From: Thermocatellispora tengchongensis
GTDB taxonomy: Bacteria; Actinomycetota; Actinomycetes; Streptosporangiales; Streptosporangiaceae
DNA: 64,000 bases
Assembly: GCF_014202315.1 (NCBI RefSeq)
Contig: NZ_JACHGN010000026.1
Span: 1-64,000 of the forward strand
Reading direction: 5' to 3'
How positions within the stretch are numbered: the stretch's first letter is position 1; every line of letters starts with the position of its first letter. Positions 26,799 through 35,222 of the stretch are shown in pieces. Under the pieces are notes generated by a model, which saw only the letters and a list, made by a program, of their open reading frames with translations, did not search any database and was not told where the DNA came from. Both the position numbers and the translations under genes were made by a program.

Positions 26799-27470
26799 TC
26801 ACGCTCGGTTGTGGTGCCGGGCGAGCGCGGCGAGAAGCCCGAACTGGATCGCCGTGGCCAGGACGAGTCGCACGCTGAGGCTGTCCATGTGCGGTACCGC
26901 GAGGACGAGGAGAACCGCGACCGGTGCGGCGGCGCACGTCCGCGCCCACTTCTTGTCGCCGAGGCCGGAGAATCGCCGGGCGAACACCACGCAGGCGGCG
27001 AACCACGCCACCTGGGTGATCACGAAACCGAGCTCGTGCAGCATGCCGTGCAGGCTCATCTCGGGGGCGCCGGCCGGGGCGCCCGGCGGGAAACCGGCGC
27101 CTGGGTCGGTGGGGAAGATCCCCGCCATGATGAGCCCGATTCCGTTGAGGCCGACCAGGATCGGCCCCCATCGGTGGCCTCGTCCCGGGTGAAGACGCCG
27201 TCTCAGTCCGACGGCCGATGCCACGAACAGCGCGCCGGCGAGCACGAAGTTGGTGATCTGTATCCAGCCCAGATCGCCGAGGCTGAGCAGACTCAGGGGA
27301 TGCCGGGTGAGATCGAAGCCGTCGCGGGTCACGGCCTGGGCGAACCACACCACGAGGAACAGCGGCCCGGCCACGACTCCGCAGGCGAGCAAGCGGCCAG
27401 TGGCGGGCACTTTGGCGGGCACTGCGCCGGGCGCGGTGGTGGGCACCGCGGAGGAGGTCTGTTGCGCCAT
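26799..27470 (-). CDS. DUF998-type integral membrane protein
   Basis: A 223-residue protein with six predicted hydrophobic segments after a polar, Pro/Thr/Ala-rich N-terminus. Features of DUF998 include TRHPLSLLSLGDLGWIQI near the first loop, GIFPTDP, and HGMLHELGF in the middle. ATG at 27470 has AAAGGA upstream. It lies downstream of the ArsR-SRPBCC pair on the same strand and is probably in the same operon. Function of the family is unknown. Confidence 0.85.
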   Translation of the reverse strand: MAQQTSSAVPTTAPGAVPAKVPATGRLLACGVVAGPLFLVVWFAQAVTRDGFDLTRHPLSLLSLGDLGWIQITNFVLAGALFVASAVGLRRRLHPGRGHRWGPILVGLNGIGLIMAGIFPTDPGAGFPPGAPAGAPEMSLHGMLHELGFVITQVAWFAACVVFARRFSGLGDKKWARTCAAAPVAVLLVLAVPHMDSLSVRLVLATAIQFGLLAALARHHNRA

Positions 27471-27592
27471 CGGAATTCCTTTCTCTTCGGACTGGTCGCT
27501 GCGCTGTCCGGGGTGATCGCGCGCAGCACGGAACACCCCGGGCGGCCGGCATCGACGCCACCCGGGGTGATCGGTGCGACCGGGTGGTTACA

Positions 27593-28108
27593 TCAGCGGA
27601 GGGAGAGCGCGAGTTCTTCGAGGAGGTCCATCTGCTCCTGCATGCCGACCTCCATTCCGGAGGCGAGGATCATGTCGCGCAGCCCCTTGTCCCGGCACTG
27701 CGTCAGGAGGGTGAGCGTGGTGCGTCCGTCGTGCTCGGTGAAGGTGATGGTGTTCACCGGCGCGCCCTCGTCGGAGTCCGGGACGCCGGGCGTCTCCATC
27801 ATCTCGGTGGTGACGATCCGCTCCTCGGGGACGATCTCGCGGTACTCGCCGTGGAAGGCCAGTTCGGCGCCGTCGTTGACGGTCATCACGTAGCGCCACC
27901 TGCCGCCGACCCGCAGGTCGATCTCGACGCTGGTCATGGTGCCGCGGTGCCCGGCCCACCACCGCTTGACCAGGTCCGGCGTGGTCCACGCGCGGTAGAC
28001 CAGGCGCTTGGGGGCGTTGAACTCGCGGGTGATCAGGATCTGCTCGTCGGCAGGCAGGGTGACGATCGCGGTCCCGGTGGCGCTCGTCGTGCTCGTCGTG
28101 CTCGTCAT
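27593..28108 (-). CDS. SRPBCC/AHSA1-domain protein
   Basis: 171 residues with the Aha1-C-terminal/START-like fold: ILITREFNAPKRLVYRAWT, WWAGHRGTMTSVEIDLRVGG, and a C-terminal helix GMQEQMDLLEELA. These proteins have a hydrophobic cavity and are very often encoded next to ArsR regulators, as here; ligand unknown. The first 12 residues are a Thr/Ser-rich repeat (TSTTSTTS). The ATG at 28108 follows the ArsR stop by one base, so translation is coupled. Confidence 0.88.
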   Translation of the reverse strand: MTSTTSTTSATGTAIVTLPADEQILITREFNAPKRLVYRAWTTPDLVKRWWAGHRGTMTSVEIDLRVGGRWRYVMTVNDGAELAFHGEYREIVPEERIVTTEMMETPGVPDSDEGAPVNTITFTEHDGRTTLTLLTQCRDKGLRDMILASGMEVGMQEQMDLLEELALSLR

Positions 28109-28109
28109 C

Positions 28110-28445
28110 TCATTCCTCCTCGTTCTTGAGTTCTTCCAGTACGGCGTCCAACTGCTCGAACCGTTCCGACCAGGTCTGCTCGTACTTGGTGACCCAGTCG
28201 TGGATCGGCTTGAGCGCGTGCCCGTTGAGCCGGTACAGCCGTTGCCGCCCGTCGTCGCGCGCGTCCACCAGACCCACTTCGCGCAGCACCCGCAGGTGCT
28301 TGGACACCTGCGGCTGAGCCAGCCCGAGCAGGTCAACGAGGTCGGTCACCGAGCGCTCCCCGCCGATGAGGATGTCGAGGATCTGCCGGCGCCGAGGCTC
28401 GGCCACTGCGTTGAACGCGTCGGTCGTCGTCGGTGCTCGTGCCAT
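28110..28445 (-). CDS. ArsR-family transcriptional regulator
   Basis: A 111-residue winged-helix protein with the ArsR core EPRRRQILDILIGGERSVTD then LAQPQVSKHLRVLREVGLVD. No ELCVCDL-type cysteine motif is present, so it is not an arsenic sensor; it belongs to the group paired with SRPBCC proteins. A palindromic element directly upstream is a probable autoregulatory site. Confidence 0.9.
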   Translation of the reverse strand: MARAPTTTDAFNAVAEPRRRQILDILIGGERSVTDLVDLLGLAQPQVSKHLRVLREVGLVDARDDGRQRLYRLNGHALKPIHDWVTKYEQTWSERFEQLDAVLEELKNEEE

Positions 28446-28453
28446 GCCCCGAT

Positions 28454-28471
28454 CATATGCCCATATGGGAA
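28454..28471. promoter_or_regulatory. CATATG repeat / CCCATATGGG palindrome at the arsR promoter
   Basis: A perfect 10-bp palindrome CCCATATGGG (28460-28469) overlaps two CATATG copies. It is nine bases or more upstream of the ArsR start in otherwise GC-rich DNA, fitting an ArsR-type operator. Confidence 0.55.
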
Positions 28472-28575
28472 TACGTTCAAGCGGGTTCGCCGCGTAATGG
28501 TCGCGAGCAGGTCAACCTGGCGAGACGGGGCGACGCGGCCGGGTTCGCGTCGCCGCTGAGGGTCTACGAGACCGA

Positions 28576-28602
28576 GGGCCGGTTCCCGGCGGTCACCGGC
28601 CC
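28576..28602 (-). terminator. Inverted repeat overlapping the end of the two-component relic
   Basis: GGGCCGGT (28576-28583) pairs with ACCGGCCC (28595-28602) around 11 bases; the right arm covers the stop codon of the gene at 28593. It could terminate transcription from the right. Confidence 0.4.
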
Positions 28603-29579
28603 AGGCCCGCCTGGCGGGCCTGGACGATGGCCTGGGCGCGGTCGGCGACCTGGAGCTTGGCGAAGACGTTGGAGACGTTGTTGCGCAGCGTCTTCGGCGA
28701 CAGCGACAGCCGCTCGGCGATCAGCCGGTTGGACAGCCCGGCCGCGATGAGGTCGAGAATCTCCCGCTCCCGCGCGGTGAGCTGCGGGAAGGGCTCCTCG
28801 CGGGGCGGGCGCGCGGCGGCGGCGAGCCTGGCGAAGTAACGTGTGATCCGTTCCGCCAGCGCCGGGCCGAAGATCACCTCACCGCCGGCCACCGCCGTGA
28901 TCGCGCGCAGGATCTCGGTCTGGCCGGCCCCCTTGAGCAGGTAGCCGCGGGCGCCGGCGAGCATGGCGGCGAAGACGCTCTCGTCGTCCTCGTGCATCGT
29001 CAGGAGGAGCACATGGGTGCCGGGGCAGCCGGCGACGATCCGCTCGGTGGCCCGCACGCCGTCCAGGCGTGGCATCCGCAGGTCCATCACCACGACCTGG
29101 GGCCGCAGCCGGGCCGCCTCGGCGACCGCCTCCTCCCCGTCGGCGGCGGTGCCCACCACCTCGGCCTGGCCGGTGGAGTCGAGCAGCATGCGCAGGCCGT
29201 CGCGGTAGACGGGGCGGTCGTCTCGGAACCGGCCGGCCTCGTACCGCAGCGCGCCGGCCAGGCCGAACTGGTCCAGGGCGGGAGGCCGCAGGCCGTGCAC
29301 GAGCCGCCGCACGTCCCCCAGCATGCCGCCGAGGTCCGCCCGGACCTGGTCCAGGGCCTCGCGGGCGGTGCCGGGGTCGCGGGCCATCAGGTTGCGCACC
29401 GCCTGCACCTTCAGCGCCGCGGCCGCCAGGGTGGGGCCCAGCCCGTCGTGCAGGTCGCGGCGCAGCCGGCGCCGCTCCTCGGCCACGCCGGTGACCTGGC
29501 GCTCGCGGCTGTGCTGCAGCTCCTCGGTCGGCGCGGTCGCGCGTACGGCGGCGGCCTGGCGTACGACACTGCTCGGCAC
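28593..29579 (-). pseudogene. Collapsed two-component system: histidine-kinase fragment fused to a LuxR-type response regulator
   Basis: This 328-residue frame joins parts of two proteins. Residues about 30-120 are the dimerisation/phosphoacceptor region of a NarL-type kinase (AEERRRLRRDLHDGLGPTLA with the H-box His, then LVHGLRPPALDQFGLAGALR). The ATPase domain is missing. At about residue 123 the sequence changes directly to a response regulator lacking its first strand (DDRPVYRDGLRMLLDS), with phosphoacceptor Asp in VVVMDLRMPRLDG, and a complete LuxR-type HTH at the end. The sensor region is absent too. The simplest reading is an in-frame deletion that fused the kinase and regulator genes. 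It may be a relic or a new stand-alone regulator; the HTH is intact. Confidence 0.75.
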
Positions 29580-29661
29580 GCACGCGCACCTGGGCGCGCG
29601 GCTGGCCGCCCGCCCCGGTGCACTGTGAGTTCGTGCTCGATGCCCCGGGGGCTCGACAGGC

Positions 29662-30570
29662 TCAGTGTGGCACCGGGAAGGCGGCGCGAAGCCGCGTCAG
29701 CAGGACGCGGGCAGCCGGGCCCGCAGGACCGGCGGCCCGCCAGGCGAGCGCCATCCGGCCGCGGGGCGCGGGGTCGGTGAGCGCCAGCGCGCGCACGCCG
29801 AACCCCTGCGCCTCCTCGGCCGTCAGCCCCGGCAGCACCGCGACGCCGAGGCCGAGCGCGGCCAGCCGGGCCAGCAGCGGCGGCGCGGCGGCCTCGAAGG
29901 CGATCCGGGGCCGGAACCCGGCCTCGGCGCAGGCTCGCTCCAGCACCCCGCGCAGCCCGGTCCCCCGCGGCAGGCTGATCAGCGCCCGGTCGCGCAACGC
30001 CGCCAGCGGCACGGCGCCGGCGCCGCCGGCGAGGAGCGGGTCGCCGGGGGCCACCGCGGCGAAGACCGGCACGTCGAGGACCACCTGAAGGCCGGTCCCG
30101 GGCGGTGGGTCCTCCCCGGTGAGCCCGACGAGGGCGACGTCCAGCTCGCCCCGGTGCAGGGCGGCGAGCATGCGGTCGGAGGAGTCCTCGGTCAGGGTGA
30201 TCTCGACGTCCGGATGGTCGTCGTGGAAGCGGGCCAGGACGGCGGCCACGTCGAGGTCGTGCGTGGCGGCCCCGCTGACCAGGCCGATCGTGACGTGGCC
30301 GCGCAGCAGCCCGGCGAACTCGGCGACGGTCTGCCGCATGGCGTCGGCGGCGGCGAGCGCGGCGCGGGCGTGCGGCAGGACGGCCTCGCCCACCTCGGTC
30401 AGCGTGACCGACCTGCCGGAACGGTCCAGCAGCGGGTGGCCCAGCTCCCGTTCGAGCCGGCGGATCTGCGCGCTCAGGCCCGGCTGCGCGAGGTGCAGGC
30501 GGGCGGCGGCCCGGGTGAACCCGCCCTCGTCCACCACGGTGACGAAGTACCGAAGCTGCCGGAGTTCCAT
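29662..30570 (-). CDS. LysR-family transcriptional regulator
   Basis: A 302-residue LysR protein: N-terminal LRQLRYFVTVVDEGGFTRAA and LAQPGLSAQIRRLERELG, then an effector domain. It is divergent from the FAD-linked oxidase with 71 bases between the starts, so it likely controls that gene. The gap contains GATTCTAGATC and a TTGGACTTATGG stretch that may be promoter elements. Confidence 0.92.
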   Translation of the reverse strand: MELRQLRYFVTVVDEGGFTRAAARLHLAQPGLSAQIRRLERELGHPLLDRSGRSVTLTEVGEAVLPHARAALAAADAMRQTVAEFAGLLRGHVTIGLVSGAATHDLDVAAVLARFHDDHPDVEITLTEDSSDRMLAALHRGELDVALVGLTGEDPPPGTGLQVVLDVPVFAAVAPGDPLLAGGAGAVPLAALRDRALISLPRGTGLRGVLERACAEAGFRPRIAFEAAAPPLLARLAALGLGVAVLPGLTAEEAQGFGVRALALTDPAPRGRMALAWRAAGPAGPAARVLLTRLRAAFPVPH

Positions 30571-30641
30571 AATCGGTGATTCTAGATCGCAGCATGACCT
30601 GCTCTTGGACTTATGGTGCGGGCCGCTGACATCCTGGCCGC

Positions 30642-31994
30642 ATGGGGAACGACACGCGATTCACCGGGCCGGTCTTCCGTCCGGGTGACGAGGGTTACGA
30701 GGAGGAGGTCTCCGGCTTCCAGACCGCCTACGCGCACCGCCCCGCGCTGGTGGTCGGCGCCGCGGACGCGGAGGACGTGCGGGCGGCGGTGGCGTACGCG
30801 GGACGGCGAGGGCTGGGCGTGGCCGTGCAGGCGACCGGGCACGGCCTGTCCGCGGCCACCGAGGGCGGAGTGCTGATCGGCACGCGCCGGATGAACGGGC
30901 TGCGCGTAGACCCGGACACCCGGGTCGCCCGGGTGGCGGCGGGGGTGCGCGCGGGCGCGGTGATCGAGGCGGCGGCGCGGCACGGCCTCGCGCCGCTCAA
31001 CGGGTCCTCGCCCTCGGTGGGCGTCGTCGGCTACACGCTCGGCGGCGGGCTCGGGCTGCTGGCCCGCCGCCACGGCTACGCGGCCGACCACGTGCGGGCG
31101 GTCGAGATCGTGACCGCCGACGGCCGCGCCCGCCGGCTGGAGCCGGACGATGAGCTGTTCGGCGCGGTGCTCGGCAGCGGCGGCAACTTCGGCGTGGTCA
31201 CCGCCCTGGAGTGCGAGCTGTTCCCGGTCCCCACGCTATACGGGGGTCAGCTCGTCTTCGACGCGCCGCTCGTGGAGGAGGCGCTGGAGACCTGGCGGCA
31301 GTGGAGCGCCGGCGTGCCGGAGGAGATGACCTCCTCGGTCACCCTTCTCGGCCTGCCCGACATCCCGCAGGTGCCCGCCCCGCTGCGGGGCCGCTACACG
31401 GCCTCCTTCCGGATCGCGTACTGCGGGCCCGCCGCCGAGGGCGAGCGGCTGGTCGCCCCGCTGCGCGCCATCGGCCCGGCGCTCCGGGACGACCTGCGCG
31501 CCATGCCGTACGCCGAGTGCGGCTCGATCCACGCCGACCCCGACCACCCCCACGCGTACGCCGCCACCAACGCCCTGCTCTCACGGCTCGCCCCCGAGGG
31601 GCTGCGCGCGCTGCTGGAGGCGGCCGGGCCCGGCTCCCCCGTCCCGTGCGTGGTGGACATCCGCCACCTCGGCGGCGCCCTGCGCAAGGACGGCCCGGCC
31701 GCGCTTGGCCACCGGGAGGCGGAGTTCGCGGTGCGGATCATCTCCGGGCACGGCCCCGGCGGCACCGGCCCCGACGAGGTGCGCGACCGGCTCGCGCTCG
31801 CCCGCCGCGCGCTGGCGCCCTGGACGCTGGGCCACAACCTGGCCTTCCTGTACGGCTACGGCGAGGAAGCGGGCGAGGCCCAGAGCCGCGCCGGCTACGC
31901 GCCCGGCGCCTACGAGCGCCTGGCCGCGCTGAAGGCGGCGTACGACCCGGGCAACATGTTCCGCTTCAACCGCAACATCCCGCCCGCGCGCTGA
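30642..31994 (+). CDS. Berberine-bridge-enzyme-like FAD-linked oxidoreductase
   Basis: A 450-residue PCMH-type flavoprotein. The N-terminal FAD domain shows ALVVGAADAEDVRAAVAYA and the ATGHG motif whose His can bind FAD covalently. The second covalent site, usually a Cys in G-x-C-x-x-V/I-G, reads SSPSVGVVGYTLGGG, i.e. Ser instead of Cys, so the flavin is probably attached only once. The C-terminal BBE segment YDPGNMFRFNRNIPP is typical. It should oxidise an alcohol, sugar or alkaloid-like substrate with O2. Likely regulated by the divergent LysR. Confidence 0.9.
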   Translation: MGNDTRFTGPVFRPGDEGYEEEVSGFQTAYAHRPALVVGAADAEDVRAAVAYAGRRGLGVAVQATGHGLSAATEGGVLIGTRRMNGLRVDPDTRVARVAAGVRAGAVIEAAARHGLAPLNGSSPSVGVVGYTLGGGLGLLARRHGYAADHVRAVEIVTADGRARRLEPDDELFGAVLGSGGNFGVVTALECELFPVPTLYGGQLVFDAPLVEEALETWRQWSAGVPEEMTSSVTLLGLPDIPQVPAPLRGRYTASFRIAYCGPAAEGERLVAPLRAIGPALRDDLRAMPYAECGSIHADPDHPHAYAATNALLSRLAPEGLRALLEAAGPGSPVPCVVDIRHLGGALRKDGPAALGHREAEFAVRIISGHGPGGTGPDEVRDRLALARRALAPWTLGHNLAFLYGYGEEAGEAQSRAGYAPGAYERLAALKAAYDPGNMFRFNRNIPPAR

Positions 31995-32066
31995 CCCGCG
32001 GCCCCGCGTTCCGCGCTCCCGCATTCCGCGCCCGGCGACCCGCCGGAGAGGCGGACCCGCGTGGCC

Positions 32067-32852
32067 CTACGCGCGCCACAGGTCCTCGATGGCCGCGTTG
32101 ACCAGGCCCGGCTCCTGCACGTGCGGGTAGTAGCCGGGCACGGTCACGTGCCCGGCGCCGATCCGGGAGGCGATGAACTCCGCCGCGACCATCAGCGGCT
32201 CGCCCGCGAGCTTGCGGTACTCCTCCGGCGCGCCATCCCAGGTGCCCGAGATGACCAGCTTGGGGCAGGGCATCGCGGCGAGCGGGCCGAGCGGGATGTC
32301 GGCGTCCCAGCAGGGGCGCTCGCGCATGGCGGAGCGCGCGGCGCGCAGCCGCTCCGGCGTGGCCTCGGGGACCGGCATGCCGACCCCGGCGACCGACAGG
32401 CGCAGGTAGTCGGCCGGGGTGAGGTCAGGCGGCAGCTCGGCGGTGGCGCGGCGGTTGCGGCGCAGCGTCTCGGCGATCACCGGATGCTCCTCGGCGGGCC
32501 GCAGCACGCCGGGGTGGATGAGCGTCAGCGAGCGCACCAGCTCGGGGCGGCGTACGGCGGCGAGCATCGCCCCGGCCGCGCCGTAGGAGTGCGCGACCAG
32601 GTGCGCGCCCTCGCCGAGCAGTTCCTCGATGTCGGCGGCGTCCACCTCGTAGTCGGTGCCGTACGCGCCGCCGACGTCGGGGCTGCGCCCGTGGCCCCTG
32701 CGGTCCATGAGCAGCAGCCGGTGCCGGGCGGCCAGGGGGCGCTGCGCGGCGAAGCCGTACAACTCGTCGGCGCCCCAGGTGAGCACACCGTGCACGAACA
32801 CGGCGGGCGGTCCGGAGCCCCACTCGGTCACATGGATGTCCATGCCCGACAT
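32067..32852 (-). CDS. Alpha/beta-fold hydrolase
   Basis: A 261-residue alpha/beta hydrolase with the oxyanion-side motif FVHGVLTWG, MDRRGHGRS and nucleophile elbow VAHSYGAAG (Ser near residue 88). A late His lies in GYYPHVQEP. Start at 32852 is favoured (an ATG at 32843 is alternative). The start region overlaps the TetR operator, so the divergent TetR probably represses it. Substrate unknown. Confidence 0.87.
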   Translation of the reverse strand: MSGMDIHVTEWGSGPPAVFVHGVLTWGADELYGFAAQRPLAARHRLLLMDRRGHGRSPDVGGAYGTDYEVDAADIEELLGEGAHLVAHSYGAAGAMLAAVRRPELVRSLTLIHPGVLRPAEEHPVIAETLRRNRRATAELPPDLTPADYLRLSVAGVGMPVPEATPERLRAARSAMRERPCWDADIPLGPLAAMPCPKLVISGTWDGAPEEYRKLAGEPLMVAAEFIASRIGAGHVTVPGYYPHVQEPGLVNAAIEDLWRA

Positions 32853-32854
32853 TA

Positions 32855-32883
32855 AACACTGCTCAATAGTACTGAGCAATGTT
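32855..32883. promoter_or_regulatory. TetR-type operator between divergent hydrolase and tetR genes
   Basis: AACACTGCTCA (32855-32865) and TGAGCAATGTT (32873-32883) are 11-bp inverted arms with one mismatch, separated by seven bases. The palindrome fills the short gap between the two divergent starts, as expected for an autoregulating TetR. Confidence 0.75.
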
Positions 32884-32905
32884 CAATGACCGCTAGGCTG
32901 AGCCC

Positions 32906-33661
32906 GTGTCCGTCTGGCTGAGACCACCCCGGCAGAGCCGCGACCGCCGCATCAGCCGCGAGCTGATGACCCGGCGCGCGATCGAGATCCTCGACGCCCA
33001 CGGCCTCGACGCCCTGTCCATGCGCAAGCTGGCGGCCGAGTTCGGGGCCACGGTCGGGTCGCTGTACTGGTATGTGCGCACCAAGGATGAATTGCTGGAA
33101 CTGGCCCTGGACGAGGTCCTGGGCGAGGCGCTGAGCGAGGGCTTGGGCGAGGACCTGGCCCCGTCGCCCGCAGCCGAGGAGGGTCCCGGCTGGCGCGAGG
33201 AGCTGGCGGCCTGCGCCCGCGCCCAGCGCGCCGTGCTGCTGCGCCACCCGTGGGCGCTCACCCTTCCCGCCCGGGTGCCCAACGTGGGCCCGAACGCCCT
33301 GGCCCTGTCGGAACGGGTGCTCACCATCCTGCGGCGCGCCGGGGCGCCCTCGCTCACCGACGCGCTCGCGGCGGTCAACGACCACGTGATCGGGGCGGTC
33401 ATGGCCGAGGTCTCCTGGCAGGGCGTGCTGCGCGCCACCCGTACGACCCCGGACGACTGGCGCGGCTACCTCCGCCGGGCCACCGCCGCCCACCCCCTGC
33501 TGGCCGCCCAGCTCACCGCCGAGGAGGGGCAGGACACCGAGGTGGCGCGCGTCTCCGAGCGCCGCTTCGAGTTCGGGCTGCGCTGCCTGCTCGACGGCCT
33601 GGAGGTGTACTGCTCACCGCCCCCGGGTAGGCGGGCCGGGCACGGCGAGGAGAGGGGGTGA
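32906..33661 (+). CDS. TetR-family regulator with TetR-type C-terminal domain
   Basis: A 251-residue regulator. The N-terminal helix-turn-helix contains LMTRRAIEILDAHGLDALSM and RKLAAEFGATVGSLYWYVR, typical of TetR. The C-terminal region resembles the tetracycline-repressor-like ligand domain. GTG start at 32906. It probably represses itself and the hydrolase through the palindrome between them. Confidence 0.92.
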   Translation: MSVWLRPPRQSRDRRISRELMTRRAIEILDAHGLDALSMRKLAAEFGATVGSLYWYVRTKDELLELALDEVLGEALSEGLGEDLAPSPAAEEGPGWREELAACARAQRAVLLRHPWALTLPARVPNVGPNALALSERVLTILRRAGAPSLTDALAAVNDHVIGAVMAEVSWQGVLRATRTTPDDWRGYLRRATAAHPLLAAQLTAEEGQDTEVARVSERRFEFGLRCLLDGLEVYCSPPPGRRAGHGEERG

Positions 33662-33667
33662 GCCGCC

Positions 33668-33850
33668 ATGCCACGACCCGGCAGCCACCAGTACGAGGTG
33701 CAGCGCCGCCGGCTGCGCAAGCAACTGGAGGACGAAGGGCTCGGCGACAAGGAGGCGACCCAGCGCGCCAACGAGATCCTGCGGCAGGACGAGACCCAGC
33801 GCCCGCAGAAGCGCACCGACCGCGCCGAGGGCCCCAAGGGCGAACGCTGA
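33668..33850 (+). CDS. Small charged helical protein (60 aa), unknown function
   Basis: A 60-residue, very polar protein with mixed charge, e.g. YEVQRRRLRKQLEDEG then ATQRANEILRQDE. It resembles the short conserved actinobacterial proteins sometimes labelled plasmid-stabilisation or Rho-N-like proteins, which is only a weak family impression. It starts six bases after the TetR stop, with GGAGAGGGGGTGAG upstream, so it is likely cotranscribed. Confidence 0.65.
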   Translation: MPRPGSHQYEVQRRRLRKQLEDEGLGDKEATQRANEILRQDETQRPQKRTDRAEGPKGER

Positions 33851-34058
33851 CCCACCGGCCATCGGCGTAGGCGATATCGGTCCCACCCGGAGCCCCGCCG
33901 GACGCGCCGCACGCCCGTGCCGATGTCCGACCGCACGTCCGGCGCCGAACGTGCGCCGCATACCGCGCCACACGTCGGCGCCACAGGGTCCGTGCCGCAT
34001 GTGCCGCCGCGTGCCCGCGCCGCATGTGCCTGCCGCACGTCCGTGATGCCGCGCGGGC

Positions 34059-34336
34059 TCAGCCCGGCGGGCTCGCGCCGAGCGCGCGGGTGATGCGGGT
34101 GACCGCGGTCTCCAGGGACGCGGGGGCCGCGGCCAGGGAGGTGCGGACCATGCCGAGTGCGCTCTCGCCGAACGCGCCGCCGGGTGCGACCGCGACGCCG
34201 TGCTCGGCGATCAGGCGGCGGCCGAACGCGCGCCCGTCCTCGCGCCCGTTCTCGCCGCCGCCCGACACGTCGAGCATGGCGTGGAACGCGCCCTGCGGCA
34301 CCGCCACCGGCACTTCCTCCGCGTCCGGAGCCCGGG
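34059..34336 (-). pseudogene. C-terminal remnant of a PLP-dependent aminotransferase
   Basis: About 85 residues read as the end of a class I/II aminotransferase: VPVAVPQGAFHAMLDVSG, then LIAEHGVAVAPGGAFGESAL and GMVRTSLAAAPASLETAV, matching the small-domain pattern with the substrate-binding Arg in VRTSLA. The PLP lysine domain and everything upstream are missing; the fragment begins where the anti-sigma gene ends. It has no start codon of its own. A deletion or recombination joined the genes here. Confidence 0.75.
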
Positions 34337-34750
34337 TCAGCGGCGGGCGACGAACATGGTGAGGCGGAGGCGGCCGCCGAGGTCGTCGAGGCTCACCTCG
34401 TCGCACAACTCCTGGATCAGCCACAGGCCGCCGCGGCCGGGCCCGGGGCCGGGAGGGCCGAACAGCAGGCCGGTGCGCGGGCCGGCCTCCCCGCCGAGCA
34501 CGTCCACGCTCACGCCGAGCGGGTCGGCCCCGGCCGTCAGCAGTCCTCCCCCGCCCTGCGTCAGCACGCCGACCGCCGCCTCGTTGGCCGCGAGCACCAG
34601 ATCGTCGAGCCGGTCGCCGGACAGCCCGGCCCGGCCGGCGAAGGTGCGCACCTGCGCGCGCAGGGCGCCCAGATCGTCGCTGATGCGCCACAACCGCCGA
34701 TCGGCCCCGGGGCCGCCGCCCAGCGCCGCCACGTGCCCGCCGATGTCCAC
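34337..34750 (-). CDS. RsbW-type anti-sigma regulatory ATPase-fold protein (degenerate N-box)
   Basis: A 137-residue HATPase_c protein, with GALRAQVRTFAGRAGL, LVLAANEAAVGVL in the N-box position and GRGGLWLIQELCDEVSL in the G-box. The N-box Asn that usually follows the Glu (E-x-x-x-N) is Gly here, so ATP binding or kinase activity may be weakened. GTG at 34750 has GGGAGG upstream; a start at 34804 would add 18 residues. It lies 85 bases downstream of a STAS gene on the same strand, an antagonist/anti-sigma pairing. Confidence 0.82.
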   Translation of the reverse strand: MDIGGHVAALGGGPGADRRLWRISDDLGALRAQVRTFAGRAGLSGDRLDDLVLAANEAAVGVLTQGGGGLLTAGADPLGVSVDVLGGEAGPRTGLLFGPPGPGPGRGGLWLIQELCDEVSLDDLGGRLRLTMFVARR

Positions 34751-34835
34751 GTTCCGCCCACCTCCCGCTCCAGTACGGCGGCCTTCCTTCTGCCCCCGGG
34801 GCAAGAGAGGTAACAGGAGGGAGCGTTTTGGCCGG

Positions 34836-35222
34836 TCAGGAGGTGCCGCCGGGGTCCTCCCCGGGGGCGTCGGCGAGCGCGGCGCTCACGGCCTCGTCCA
34901 CGGTCTCGTGCACCCGCAGGTAGCGGTCGGCGCGGGTGAGCGTGAGCACCCGGGCGGCCTGCCGCCGCGGCGCGGCCAGGTGGACGCGGCTGGCGTGCTC
35001 GCGGGCCCGGACGTGCGCGTCGAGCAGGACCCGCAGCCCGCCGCTGTCCAGGAACGGCACCTCCGACAGGTCGATGACCAGCCGGTCGTCCGGCCGCTCC
35101 CGCACCGTGCCGAGGTACGCCTCCAGATGCCGCCCGGTGTGGGCGTCGAGCTCACCGGCCACCGAGATCACCACGACTCCCCCGGGCAGGCGGCGGCTGG
35201 ACAGCTCGATCGGCTCCGTCAC
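34836..35222 (-). CDS. STAS-domain anti-sigma-factor antagonist
   Basis: A 128-residue STAS protein with VVVISVAGELDAHTG and LSEVPFLDSGGLRVLLDAHV. The DSGG loop keeps the phosphorylatable Ser expected of SpoIIAA-type antagonists. GTG at 35222 has GGAGAGG upstream. It should switch partners with the downstream anti-sigma protein depending on phosphorylation. Confidence 0.88.
   Translation of the reverse strand: MTEPIELSSRRLPGGVVVISVAGELDAHTGRHLEAYLGTVRERPDDRLVIDLSEVPFLDSGGLRVLLDAHVRAREHASRVHLAAPRRQAARVLTLTRADRYLRVHETVDEAVSAALADAPGEDPGGTS

Noticed and set aside
33851-34058. Gene or RNA in the segment with repeated GCCGCACGT/GCCGCATGT words
   Set aside because: Only degenerate short repeats are seen, without a start, codon pattern or stable RNA fold I can defend.
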